The notes under the pieces were generated by a model that saw only the letters and a list, made by a program, of their open reading frames with translations, was not told where the DNA came from and did not search any database. Source: Halovivax limisalsi (GTDB lineage: Archaea; Halobacteriota; Halobacteria; Halobacteriales; Natrialbaceae). From it: DNA of 64,000 bases. Both the position numbers and the translations under genes were made by a program. The DNA lies in contig NZ_CP095757.1 in the NCBI RefSeq assembly GCF_023093535.1, positions 1,178,001 to 1,242,000 on the forward strand, in the 5' to 3' direction. This document shows positions 1-7,942 of the stretch, piece after piece; position 1 is the stretch's first letter, and each line of letters opens with the position of its first letter.

Positions 1-1760
1 TTCTCGTCGGCGGCCGCGAACCGCTCCGCGAAGTCCGGGTTCTCGGCGGCGACCGCCCGCATCGCCGACAGCGGCGAGACGACGTGGACTGCCTCGCCCT
101 GCCGGAGGACGACGTCCGCGTCGGCCGACTCGGCGGCCTCGTGACCCGTCGCGACGGCGGTCATCGCCGCGGGCGTGGCCACGCCGTCCTCGCCCTCGAT
201 CAGGATCTGGGTGAAGCCGCTCCCGGCGGTATCTCCGGTGAACCCCTCACGATCCGCCTGAAAACCCGACTGGGCGAACGTCAGCCGTTCCGCGGCCTCG
301 GTCTGATGGGCTTCGAACGCCATCGGGCCCGGCAGGTTCTCCTGCCACTCCGGGACGTCGTCCAGGTCGGCCTGCTGGAACGGCTCCTCCTCGAGGTCGA
401 CGAACGCCGCGCCGCCGGCCAGGCCGGCGACGAGGGCGACGACGATCACGGGGATCGCCGCCCGTTCCGCGGCGGTGACGCCGGCGCCCAGCACGCGCTC
501 GAGATAGCGCCCCTTTCCGAGCGCCGCGCCGCGGCGGTCGAACCCGAACCGCTCCCAGAGCCCGTCGACGCTCACCTTCAGCGCGGGAACGAGCGTCGTG
601 AAGACGACGAGCGACGCGACCACGCCGAGCGTGATCGCGATCCCGAGGTCCCGGACCAGCGGGACCGGACTGGTGAGGTTCGCCAGGAATCCGATCGCCG
701 CGGTGATCGTCACGAGGCCGAACGCGACGGCCACCGCGCTCGTCGACCGTGCGAGCGCCTTGCGGATGCCCTCGTCGGGTCCGCGCTCCTCGCGGTAGCG
801 CATGAAGACGTGGAAGCCGAAGTCGATGCTGATCGCGACGATCAACACCGGCACGATCAGCGACGTCATCTGGGAGAGCACCCCCAGCCAGCCCATCAGC
901 CCGATCGTCCAGGCCAGCGCCGCGATCGTCCCGACGAAGCCGAGGACCACGTCCGTGACGTCGCGATAGGCGAAGCCGAGGACGATCACCAGCAACAGGA
1001 GGATCGGCGGCAGAACCAGCCAGAGGCTGTCGCCGATGAACTGCTGGTTGAGGTCGGCCAGGGCGTACTGCCCGATGGTGAAGATCTCCGGGTCGTCGTA
1101 GCCGTCGGCCGTCTCGTAGAGCACCCGCTGGACGCCCTCGGGCGCGCTCGATCCGAACTGGCCGTCGCCGGTCGCCTCGAACGCGATCGTCATCCGCAGT
1201 CCGTCGGCCTCGGTGCTGCCGGACTCGTACGAGGCGGGCAGGAAGAACCGGGTCGCCTCGCCGCCGGTGAACGTCTCCGCGACGGTCGCCTCGACCTTCC
1301 GGTCGCTCGCGTCGGCCAGCGCCGCCCGTTGGGTCTCGAGATCCGCGTTCGGATCGCCGGCCAGTTCCCGGGCGACGACGTTCGCCGGACTCTCGAAGCC
1401 GCCCTCGGCCAGGTTCTCCGCGACGACCGATTCCTCCGCGACCGCGAGCTGGTACTCCAGCACGGCCGCGAGGGCGTCCCGGCGCAGGACCGACTCCTCC
1501 TCGTCGCGGACGTAGACGTCGACGGTCGCCGTCGCGTCGTCGGCCGACTCGTCGCCGTAGCGCTCGCCGATGTACTCGGCGGCCTCGTACACGTCGGTCG
1601 ACCCCAGCGCGTCCTCGTCGATCCCCTGCTGGGCGCCGCCCGAGTCCTGGGCCACGCCGGCGACGACGCCCGCGGTCACCAGCACGAACAGGACGAGCAC
1701 CAGCCGATTGTGCGTCGTGACGCCCGACGTCACTCGGTCGACGGCCGCTCGCACACCCAT
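1..1760 (-). CDS. RND/MMPL-family exporter, C-terminus outside window
   Basis: Partial gene: about 586 N-terminal residues are present and the C-terminus lies beyond the left edge. The start is the ATG whose complement is 1758-1760. The protein opens with one membrane span (about residues 18-38), followed by a large soluble domain. A cluster of membrane spans follows at about residues 250-400, including a run of aliphatic residues and the segment with VLIVAISIDFGFHVFMRYRE, which is typical of MMPL/HMGR-like sterol-sensing RND proteins. A second soluble domain then begins before the edge. The family exports lipids or hydrophobic compounds using the ion gradient; the substrate here is unknown. 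Only the N-terminal half can be judged. Confidence 0.85.
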   Translation of the reverse strand, partial: MGVRAAVDRVTSGVTTHNRLVLVLFVLVTAGVVAGVAQDSGGAQQGIDEDALGSTDVYEAAEYIGERYGDESADDATATVDVYVRDEEESVLRRDALAAVLEYQLAVAEESVVAENLAEGGFESPANVVARELAGDPNADLETQRAALADASDRKVEATVAETFTGGEATRFFLPASYESGSTEADGLRMTIAFEATGDGQFGSSAPEGVQRVLYETADGYDDPEIFTIGQYALADLNQQFIGDSLWLVLPPILLLLVIVLGFAYRDVTDVVLGFVGTIAALAWTIGLMGWLGVLSQMTSLIVPVLIVAISIDFGFHVFMRYREERGPDEGIRKALARSTSAVAVAFGLVTITAAIGFLANLTSPVPLVRDLGIAITLGVVASLVVFTTLVPALKVSVDGLWERFGFDRRGAALGKGRYLERVLGAGVTAAERAAIPVIVVALVAGLAGGAAFVDLEEEPFQQADLDDVPEWQENLPGPMAFEAHQTEAAERLTFAQSGFQADREGFTGDTAGSGFTQILIEGEDGVATPAAMTAVATGHEAAESADADVVLRQGEAVHVVSPLSAMRAVAAENPDFAERFAAADE

Positions 1761-1956
1761 ACTTGGCAGGGCATTTCGAGCGGTTCTACTTACGTGAATT
1801 GGTTGACGGATCGGCTCGACGGTGGTGACGAGGGGCGGACGCGATCGGGTTTCAGCGAGATGGAAGTGGATCGGTCACGCGCCAGCGTACGAGTGGCTGA
1901 TCTACTTCAATTCCCTCCGTGGCGCACCTGTCGCTCACGAATAGTTCGCGACAGGA

Positions 1957-2027
1957 TGCGCCGGCCGGGAATTGAACCCGGGCTATTAGCTTGGGAAGCT
2001 AATGTCCTACCACTGGACCACCGGCGC
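1957..2027 (-). tRNA. tRNA-Gly (anticodon CCC)
   Basis: A full cloverleaf reads on the minus strand. The acceptor stem GCGCCGG pairs with CCGGCGC, and the discriminator is A. The anticodon stem TTAGC/GCTAA encloses the loop TTCCCAA, giving anticodon CCC for glycine GGG codons. The T-arm contains GGTTCAATTCC. At 71 nt it has the usual length of a haloarchaeal tRNA-Gly. No intron is seen and CCA is not encoded. Confidence 0.95.
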
Positions 2028-2256
2028 GCTCGTCTCGACCGCATCGGCAGTATGGCGGCCTCCCTCTTGAACGAACCGCTTCCGGAGCGTCGAGGTCGAC
2101 GCGACGATGCGGGATCGACGGTGGTCGCGGATCGATACCCCGATCCGGGACGGGTGAGGACCCGTTCGACGACCGGACTGTCACCGACTCGCGTCAGTTC
2201 AGTACGGGTGGACATGCCCATCTCTAAGTGGGCCTCTGTGGGACTCTCCCACGCCC

Positions 2257-2919
2257 ATGGCAGACGACACGCCTCACGGCTCCGGGTCGATCAGTCCGGG
2301 CGATACGAGCGAGCGGGTCGGCATGGCGGTGCTACGCGAGCGCGGCCTCGACCCCGAGGAGCTCCGGGAGAAACTCATCGACGCGATCGGCGCGGAGTTT
2401 ACGACGTACTACTATTACACCAACCTGCGGATGCACCTCGCCGGCCACGAGGACTACAAGGAGATCACCGAGGACGCCCGGCTGGAGGACCGGGCGCACT
2501 TCGAACTCGTCGTGCCCCGCGTGTACGAACTCGGGGGCCACCTGCCCAACGACATCCGCGACTTCGCTGACCGCGCCTCCTGTCCGGACGCCGAACTCCC
2601 CGTTCCCTACGACGACGAGGGCGGGCAACTGGACATCACGAACCTCACCGCGGAGGACGTCCTCGAGGTCCTGCTCGAAGCCGAGCGGTGTGCGATCCGC
2701 ACCTGGTCGGAGATCTGCGACATGACCCGCGACGTCGACCCGCGGACCTACGACATGGCCCAGCGCATCCTTCAGGAGGAGATCGAGCACGAGGCCTGGT
2801 TCGTCGAACTCCTCTCGATGGAGCGCGACGGCGAGATCAACCCCGCCGGCCACTTCGTCCGCGGCGAACCCGGCGACGCCCCCTACTCGACGAACCGGCG
2901 GTTCAACGACAGTGCGTAG
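2257..2919 (+). CDS. DpsL-like ferritin (Dps-like protein)
   Basis: 220-residue ferritin-superfamily protein closest in pattern to the archaeal Dps-like (DpsL, thioferritin) group, which forms 12-subunit cages that oxidise and store iron and protect DNA from peroxide. Visible ligands are Glu47 in the AEFTTYYYY helix, Glu77 and His81 in RLEDRAHFE, Glu141/Glu144, and the EEIEHEAWF motif near residues 174-182. DpsL proteins carry a cysteine pair near the ferroxidase site, and Cys109 and Cys145 ([10 protein letters not shown]) occupy those places. The tail after residue 190 is longer and polar. The ATG at 2257 is preferred because the fold begins shortly after it. The gene is probably monocistronic. 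Confidence 0.9.
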   Translation: MADDTPHGSGSISPGDTSERVGMAVLRERGLDPEELREKLIDAIGAEFTTYYYYTNLRMHLAGHEDYKEITEDARLEDRAHFELVVPRVYELGGHLPNDIRDFADRASCPDAELPVPYDDEGGQLDITNLTAEDVLEVLLEAERCAIRTWSEICDMTRDVDPRTYDMAQRILQEEIEHEAWFVELLSMERDGEINPAGHFVRGEPGDAPYSTNRRFNDSA

Positions 2920-2997
2920 CCAGGTTCCGCCACGGTTCGGCGGCCGGGGGCCGGCCGCGACCGACACGCTCATTGGCGCCCGCGGCCGGATTCTCCC

Positions 2998-3363
2998 GTG
3001 ACCAGCTACGCCGTCGAACTCATCGCCCCGACGGACTGCGACGTGGAGGGGATCGACCCCGGCGAGACGGCGACGATTCAGGTCGAGGCCGACGAGTACG
3101 TCCTCGCCGCCGCCCGCCAACAGGGCATCTGGCTGCCCGCGGACTGCCAGCAGGGCTGGTGTACCACCTGCGCCGCCGAGTTGCTCGCCGGCGAGGTCGA
3201 CCAGTCCGACGCGAGGCGCTACTACGACGTCGATCGCCAGGCCGACATGATCTTACCCTGTACGGCCAGACCCCGGTCGGACCTCCGCCTCAGAATCTGC
3301 CGGATGGACGAACTCAACGACCTCCGGGCGGCCAACAGCCTCCCGCCCGGCCGCTCGCGCTGA
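2998..3363 (+). CDS. Plant-type [2Fe-2S] ferredoxin
   Basis: 121 residues, starting at GTG. Cysteines 50, 55, 58 and 88 follow the spacing C-x4-C-x2-C-x29-C exactly, which is the signature of plant/halobacterial [2Fe-2S] ferredoxins. It should be a soluble one-electron carrier. It lacks the long acidic N-terminal insertion of the main haloarchaeal ferredoxin, so it is probably a secondary form. It lies 78 nt after the DpsL gene on the same strand, and the redox partner cannot be inferred. Confidence 0.9.
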   Translation: MTSYAVELIAPTDCDVEGIDPGETATIQVEADEYVLAAARQQGIWLPADCQQGWCTTCAAELLAGEVDQSDARRYYDVDRQADMILPCTARPRSDLRLRICRMDELNDLRAANSLPPGRSR

Positions 3364-3518
3364 TCGATCGACCCGCCGAGCGAACGGGTGTGCCAGAGTC
3401 GCAATATTTTCGGGAGTACTGCGGTGTCTACGTAGGTTCTTGGAACAAAATGTGACCGATCGGGCACCCTTTTCGCGTGTGGCGTAGCTATTTGGTCGGC
3501 GAGGGAAAACGAGGGCAC

Positions 3519-4313
3519 ATGCTCGACCTGCAGTTCTCCGAGGCCGAACTCGAGACGCGGCGCGAACACGTCGTCGATTTCATCCGCGACCAGGCGGACG
3601 CGGCGGGCGCCGACGGGGCCGTCCTCGGGCTCTCCGGCGGGATCGACAGCACGCTCACCGCCCACCTCGCCACCGAGGCGCTCGGCCCCGAGAACGTCCG
3701 CGGACTCGTCCTTCCGGCTCGCGTCAGCGCGGACGAACACAGGAGCGACGCCGAACGCGTCGCCCGCGACCTGGGCATGACGTTCGACGTCTTCGAGGTC
3801 GAATCGGTCGTCGACGTCCTGCTGTCGGCCTATCCCGAGGCCGAGGGCGACCACCGGGCGGTCGGTAACGCTCGCGCTCGCGTGCGAGCGGTGTTCAACT
3901 ACCTCGTCGCGAACCACGAGAATCGCCTCGTGCTGGGGACGGGGAACCGCAGCGAGGCCGCGGTCGGCTACTTCACCAAGTACGGCGACGGCGCCGTCGA
4001 CTGTCACCCGATCGGCAACCTCTACAAGGCCCAGGTCCGCCAGCTCGCCCGCCACGTCGGCGTCCCCGACGACCTCGTCGAGAAGACGCCGACGGCGGAA
4101 CTCTGGGCGGACCAGACCGACGAGGGCGAACTCGGCATGGACTACGACACGCTGGATGCCATCCTCGCGACCCACGTCGACGGGCCCCTGTCCGTCGCCG
4201 CGACGGCGCGGGAACTCGACGTCGATCGGGCGACCGTCGACCGCGTCCGGGCGCTCTACGAGGCGAGCGAACACAAGCGAAACCCGCCGCCGGCGCCCGA
4301 CCCGATCGAGTGA
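3519..4313 (+). CDS. nadE: NAD synthase, ammonia-dependent
   Basis: 264 residues from the ATG at 3519; an in-frame GTG at 3477 would add 14 residues unlike the family. NadE adenylates nicotinate adenine dinucleotide and amidates it to NAD. The PP-loop SGGIDS is at residues 39-44, and the conserved segment KTPTAELWADQTDEGELGM lies near residues 187-205. No glutaminase (nitrilase) domain is present, so free ammonia is the expected nitrogen donor. The size fits single-domain archaeal NadE. Confidence 0.95.
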   Translation: MLDLQFSEAELETRREHVVDFIRDQADAAGADGAVLGLSGGIDSTLTAHLATEALGPENVRGLVLPARVSADEHRSDAERVARDLGMTFDVFEVESVVDVLLSAYPEAEGDHRAVGNARARVRAVFNYLVANHENRLVLGTGNRSEAAVGYFTKYGDGAVDCHPIGNLYKAQVRQLARHVGVPDDLVEKTPTAELWADQTDEGELGMDYDTLDAILATHVDGPLSVAATARELDVDRATVDRVRALYEASEHKRNPPPAPDPIE

Positions 4314-4333
4314 CCGGCCGCCGCCGTCGGCGG

Positions 4334-5047
4334 TCACTCACCGAGCTCCCGCAATCGATCGCGGTGGTGCTCGACGAGGTCGGCGAACGCCTCGACCTCG
4401 CGCTCGTACCGGATTTCTGCGTCGGCCTCGTCGCGCAGTCGGGCCTTCACCGCGGCGGTCGTCGCAGACGGATTCCCCGCGAGCTCGCGGGCGACCGACT
4501 CGGGTTCGGGCTCGATTCGGCTGACCAGCCCCATCCCCAGCGCCGTCTCCGCGTCGATCGTCCGCCCGGAGAGCGCCAGATCGAGGGCGTTGCCCTCGCC
4601 GACGACCCGTGGCAGGCGGACGGTTCCGCCCCAGGCGCCGAAGAGGCCGAACGTGACGCCCGGTTCGCCGAACGTCGACCGCGGCGTCGCGATCCGGAGG
4701 TCACAGGCCAGCGCGAGTTCGAGCCCGCCGCCCATCGCCGGGCCGTCGATCGCCGCGACGACCGGCGCGTCCCGGGCCTCGATCGCGTTCGCCACGCGCT
4801 GGCCCTGCCGCGCGAGCTTCGCGCCGCCCTCGCGGTCGAGCGCCGCCACGGTCCCCAGGTCGGCCCCCGCACAGAACGCGTCGCCGGCACCCCGGAGGAC
4901 GATGACCGCCTCGTCGGCCGACTCGACCGCGGCGCGCAGGTCGTCGAGGCCCGCCGGCGTGAGCGCGTTTTTCGCCGCGGGGCGGTCGAGCGAGATCCAT
5001 CGAACGGGTGTGCCGTCGGCCACCGGCGCCGTCGTCACCTCGATCAT
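4334..5047 (-). CDS. Enoyl-CoA hydratase/isomerase (crotonase) family protein
   Basis: 237 residues from the ATG at 5047; the reading frame stays open upstream, but the family begins here. The oxyanion-hole motifs are GAGDAFCAGADLG (near 53-65) and GPAMGGGLELALACD (near 102-116). Glu110 matches the first catalytic glutamate of classic hydratases. The second glutamate position (FGxPE in hydratases) reads FGEPG, so that residue is Gly130. The enzyme may therefore be an isomerase, hydrolase or other crotonase rather than a hydratase. It converges with nadE with only 20 nt between the stops. Confidence 0.85.
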   Translation of the reverse strand: MIEVTTAPVADGTPVRWISLDRPAAKNALTPAGLDDLRAAVESADEAVIVLRGAGDAFCAGADLGTVAALDREGGAKLARQGQRVANAIEARDAPVVAAIDGPAMGGGLELALACDLRIATPRSTFGEPGVTFGLFGAWGGTVRLPRVVGEGNALDLALSGRTIDAETALGMGLVSRIEPEPESVARELAGNPSATTAAVKARLRDEADAEIRYEREVEAFADLVEHHRDRLRELGE

Positions 5048-5107
5048 ATCCCGATGCTGGGCACACTTTCCAAAGGTCTTTGCGTCCGCCGCCGCTACCG
5101 TTGGCTG

Positions 5108-5866
5108 ATGGATCGGGTCGCCCGGTGTCGCCGCGCCGCCCACGACGCCGTGGCGGACGTCTCACCGCCACCGCTTCGCCAACGACTGCTCGACGCGATT
5201 GACGATGGCACGCTCACGCCCGCCGTCCTGACGATCGAGAGCGCCGTCGCCGCGGAGCCGGCCGTCGAGCTCGACGACGTCGTGGCGCTGGCCGCGGGCA
5301 CGCAACTCATCTACGACGGCCTGCAGCTGACCCGCTCGCTCGCCCACGACGAGCCCTGGGTGGACGTGGAGACTGCGGCCGATGTCGAGACGTCGGCTCC
5401 CGACCGGAGTGCGGACGCCGCCGACGAAGCCCCACGGCGGGACGAGCCCGCCGACGGGTCGACGACCGAACAGCCCGCCGACCTGGCGATCGTGGCCGCC
5501 GACGTCCTCGTCGCCCGCGGCTTCTCGCTGCTGGCCGACACGGCGGCGGCCGCGACGGCCGTCGAGACCGTTCGCTCGTTCGGTCGCGACCAGACCCGGC
5601 GCCGAGCGCCCGACGCGGACGCGGCGGCCCTCGACGCCGGCCTCGAACGCGACGTGCTCGACCTCGCCGTCGAAGCGGGCGCGGCCGCCGCCGGCGCACC
5701 ACCGGACCCGGCGATCGAGTCGGTCGCGGCGACGCTCGCCTCGCGGTCCGGCCCGTCGTTCCCGCCGGCCGACCAGTGGCTCGAGACGGTCGACGCGCGA
5801 CCCGTCGACGGCCTCGCGAGCGACGGCGCCGGCCCCGATCGCTCCTCGACCGCGGGCGACGGCTGA
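5108..5866 (+). CDS. DUF7114-like haloarchaeal protein (polyprenyl-synthetase-like)
   Basis: 252 residues, Ala- and Asp-rich. The segment AAGTQLIYDGLQLTRSLAHDEPW (residues about 63-85) and the all-helical layout resemble haloarchaeal proteins described as DUF7114 or polyprenyl-synthetase-like. The prenyl-synthase DDxxD motifs are not seen, so catalysis is doubtful. Residues about 90-125 form an acidic low-complexity linker. It is divergent from the crotonase gene, with starts 60 nt apart, and lies just upstream of tRNA-Thr. The family is recalled from memory and the function is unknown. Confidence 0.6.
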   Translation: MDRVARCRRAAHDAVADVSPPPLRQRLLDAIDDGTLTPAVLTIESAVAAEPAVELDDVVALAAGTQLIYDGLQLTRSLAHDEPWVDVETAADVETSAPDRSADAADEAPRRDEPADGSTTEQPADLAIVAADVLVARGFSLLADTAAAATAVETVRSFGRDQTRRRAPDADAAALDAGLERDVLDLAVEAGAAAAGAPPDPAIESVAATLASRSGPSFPPADQWLETVDARPVDGLASDGAGPDRSSTAGDG

Positions 5867-5995
5867 AGGCGGTCGCCGCAGTCGTTGATCCCGGCCGAAC
5901 GGATGCGGCCGGCGCGGCCGCGGCGAAACCACCCGAGGGGAGGAGGCCCCGAATCGAAACCGATTTACCTGCCTCCAAGCAAGACTGACCTGCGC

Positions 5996-6067
5996 GCCTG
6001 GGTAGCTTAGCGGTAAAGCGCGTCCTTGGTAAGGACGAGAGCCCGGGTTCAAATCCCGGCCTAGGCT
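5996..6067 (+). tRNA. tRNA-Thr (anticodon GGT)
   Basis: 72-nt cloverleaf. The acceptor GCCTGGG pairs with CCTAGGC (one G-U), and the anticodon arm CGTCC-TTGGTAA-GGACG gives anticodon GGT. The T-arm is CCGGG-TTCAAAT-CCCGG. The discriminator is T and CCA is not encoded. A T-run about 80 nt downstream (6146-6152) could end the transcript. Confidence 0.95.
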
Positions 6068-6145
6068 TTCTGCGCGGATCGAACGTGCGACACCCTCGTA
6101 CTCCCGGATTAGATCGGCGTCGCCCTGCGATTCGTCGGAGTCAGT

Positions 6146-6152
6146 GTTTTTT
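6146..6152 (+). terminator. T-run downstream of tRNA-Thr
   Basis: Seven consecutive T residues stand out in GC-rich sequence downstream of tRNA-Thr. Archaeal polymerase terminates at such T-runs without needing a hairpin. Whether this serves the tRNA is inferred from position only. Confidence 0.4.
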
Positions 6153-6225
6153 TAAGCTCTCGAACCGCTCTTCGACAGCCGAGGCACCGGTCTATCTGGA
6201 TCGCGTTTCGATAGGTCTCCCAAGG

Positions 6226-6716
6226 TCACGGGTCGCAGATGCATTCGTGTTTGACTCGACTCGTCGAGACGAGATGGTGGTGAACGTTGGTGGCGAGGCG
6301 GTGCATCGCTTCGGCCTGCTCTTCAGTCGCGATTCCGAGTCGATAATACGTCTTCGTCCGGTTGTGGCTCCACAAATCGGCGAGTTCGTCACCGAACCGG
6401 TCGTCGTAGAGGCCGGCCTGGGAACCTCGCTGGTAGAGCCGCCGGGACTGCTGATGATCTCCTCGGGAGCCATCGCCCCGTCGTGGATGAGCCGGAACTG
6501 AATGGAACGCCCGATCGCGACGAAGGACGACTCGATCACGACCGTGTAATACCCCCGCTCTCGGAGGTGTGAGCCGGCCGCGAGAAGCCGGCACGCGCGA
6601 CGAAGTTGGACCAGTTCCGGATCGGTGACGTCGAGGCCGGCTTCGATCGTTACGGGTGACTCCTCGAACGTTCGTTCGGCGGCCGCCAGATCGTCCCGGA
6701 TGTCGTCACTCACCAT
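6226..6716 (-). pseudogene. HEPN-domain partner of nucleotidyltransferase, frameshifted
   Basis: The N-terminal part (start 6716) reads well as a haloarchaeal HEPN-type protein: ERTFEESPVTIEAGLDVTDP, then YYTVVIESSFVAIGRSIQFRLIHDGAM. Near 6445-6465 the sensible reading jumps frame to SRRLYQRGSQAGLYDDRFGD and continues to the stop at 6226. Without the jump the first frame yields Ser/Thr/Arg-rich sequence ending at 6192. A one-base deletion after the codons for APEE would explain it. The gene overlaps the upstream nucleotidyltransferase by 11 nt, the usual MNT-HEPN arrangement. Sequencing error is the alternative. Confidence 0.7.
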
Positions 6717-7374
6717 CGGCGTACACCTCCTTTCTCACCGCCGTGAGTTGATCCGACCCGACCAACGTGATTCCGTCGTCGAACTGTTCTCGAAGTCGTT
6801 CGCCGATTCTCCGGGCGCCCTCGACGGATTCGACCATCGGTTGGAACGCGTACCGGTTCCCGTCGAACTTCGTCTCCTGAAGCTCGCGGACGATCGACTG
6901 GACGGCACGTCGAGCCGACGTTTTGTCTTCTTCGACCACGATGAGGAGATCGACGTCGCTGGCCCGGTCCGCTTCTCCTCGGGCGACGCTTCCGAAGAGA
7001 ACGACACCGACTAACTGGTCGACGTCGTCCTCGAGTCGGTCGAGAAACGCCCGAACCGGTTCGTGGAACTCCGATTGTGGAATGGAAAGGATTGGGTCGG
7101 GCTTGTTGAGTCGGTCGCGGTTGATCCCGACGTACTGTTTTCGCCCCTCCTTGTGCGTTTTGACGACCCCGACGGCCGAGAGCAGCTTGACGGACTTCGA
7201 AACGGTCGCCTGGGAACCGTCGATCAATGTCGTGAGTTCCCCGATCGTGAACTCGGAGTACGGCTGGTCGACGACGATCGAGAGGACGTCTTGCATCGCT
7301 TGGTACCGGAATATCCGTTCGTCAGGGAACGGGTACTCCAGTTCGATCGTCGTTGACTCTTTCCTATTGGCCAT
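6706..7374 (-). CDS. HTH-nucleotidyltransferase (MNT) protein of MNT/HEPN pair
   Basis: 222 residues. The N-terminal winged helix (about residues 15-80, with FTIGELTTLIDGSQATVSKS) is followed by a minimal nucleotidyltransferase domain with VVLFGSVARGEADRASDVDLLIVVEE, that is GSxxRG followed by SDxDL. In known MNT/HEPN systems the nucleotidyltransferase neutralises the HEPN RNase by AMPylation; here a DNA-binding domain is fused for likely autoregulation. The start at 7374 is chosen because the frame upstream is basic and unlike the family. A perfect 6-3-6 palindrome lies 6 nt upstream. Confidence 0.85.
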   Translation of the reverse strand: MANRKESTTIELEYPFPDERIFRYQAMQDVLSIVVDQPYSEFTIGELTTLIDGSQATVSKSVKLLSAVGVVKTHKEGRKQYVGINRDRLNKPDPILSIPQSEFHEPVRAFLDRLEDDVDQLVGVVLFGSVARGEADRASDVDLLIVVEEDKTSARRAVQSIVRELQETKFDGNRYAFQPMVESVEGARRIGERLREQFDDGITLVGSDQLTAVRKEVYADGE

Positions 7375-7659
7375 ACGATTCCTATTAGGAATAGGTACGG
7401 AAAGGTGTACGGGTCGTTTACCATCTCGCGGGTTCGATATCGTTCGAGCGACGTTGCTCGTCAACGTCCGCAGCAGGCGCTGGCTGCGGTCGAATAACCG
7501 CTGTCTTTCGCCTGACAGTAGCGTCGAACCGGGGCGGACATGTCGCCCAGGAGTACGGTGAACGGGAGAGGTCGTTCGAGACGCGTTTCGATCCTCGATA
7601 CCGATACCGCGACGCTTCGTAACCACTTCGGGGCACGCGATTCATTCCGCACAATTTCC
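7375..7659. other. Intergenic, no gene recognised
   Basis: Apart from the operator palindrome at its left end, this 285-nt stretch shows no credible coding sequence. Possible reading frames give basic, Arg/Ser-rich translations unlike the acidic proteins around them. Confidence 0.5.
7381..7395. promoter_or_regulatory. Palindromic operator candidate of the MNT gene
   Basis: CCTATT-AGG-AATAGG is a perfect inverted repeat (6-bp arms, 3-bp spacer) ending 6 nt before the MNT start codon. The half-site CCTATT occurs again just inside the gene at about 7363. The position suits binding by the encoded winged-helix domain; this is inference. Confidence 0.5.
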
Positions 7660-7674
7660 AGTAATTATATTACT
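7660..7674 (+). promoter_or_regulatory. TATA-box palindrome of structured RNA copy A
   Basis: AGTAATTATATTACT is a palindrome containing a TATA core (TTATAT, 7665-7670). Its centre lies 28 nt before the first base of the structured RNA. The same element with the same 28-nt spacing precedes copy B at 61623-61634. Confidence 0.65.
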
Positions 7675-7695
7675 CATCACGTCAACCATCCGGAC

Positions 7696-7838
7696 GGAAG
7701 CCACGCGCTCCGCTGGGGGTAGAAATGCCCCGGGTGATAGGGCCACCCGAGACGTGGCTTCCAAATCCCGATCAGGGATTTTGTCAGCCATGATTGCGTA
7801 CACACCTCTGAGACAAAAAGGTCTCGCACGCCTGCGGT
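7696..7838 (+). ncRNA. Structured RNA / 5' leader, copy A
   Basis: Predicted fold: P1 pairs 7696-7705 (GGAAGCCACG) with 7753-7762 (CGTGGCTTCC). Inside P1 lie P2 (GGGG 7716-7719 with CCCC 7728-7731) and P3 (GGGTG 7732-7736 with CACCC 7744-7748), making a three-way junction. P4 follows at 7763-7781 (AAATCCC/GGGATTT), and P5 at 7810-7825 (GAGAC, loop AAAAAG, GTCTC). A second copy at 61656-61810 keeps each helix with changed bases in P2 and P4. It could be a riboswitch-like leader or a small RNA. No known class was recognised. Confidence 0.65.
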
Positions 7839-7942
7839 CTAGAGAGTCGAATCGCTATCCGCCGTTCACGTTCGGTTTCGAGGATTGGGGGCCGAGACGC
7901 ATCCCCGGGTCGGCGTCGCCGGAACGGAGGGCTCTCGGATGA
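7790..7942 (+). CDS. Short leader ORF within the structured RNA, copy A
   Basis: 50-codon ORF starting in the conserved sequence CAGCCATG between P4 and P5. Its N-terminal peptide MIAYTPLRQKGLARLRSR matches copy B (MLRYQPPRQKGLARLRYR) and the rest diverges. Its TGA (7940-7942) overlaps the ATG (7939) of the zinc-ribbon gene, as in copy B. The shared core is identical at the nucleotide level, with unusual codons (AGA, CAA, AAA), so RNA-level conservation may be the real constraint. Translation is unproven. Confidence 0.4.
   Translation: MIAYTPLRQKGLARLRSRESNRYPPFTFGFEDWGPRRIPGSASPERRALG

Noticed and set aside
84-2570. Long plus-strand open frame of 828 codons
   Set aside because: It is antisense to the RND exporter and tRNA-Gly, with an Arg/Asp-biased translation and no domain; a GC-driven shadow frame.
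5162-6052. 296-codon minus-strand frame over the DUF7114-like gene and tRNA-Thr
   Set aside because: It crosses a tRNA gene and is antisense to a better-supported gene.
7696-7762. Possible TnpB/IS605 right end or guide-RNA remnant
   Set aside because: The phrase GAAGCCACGCGCT loosely recalls such ends, but no tnpB or tnpA sequence is near either copy, and both copies have their own TATA element at fixed spacing. Kept only as an alternative.
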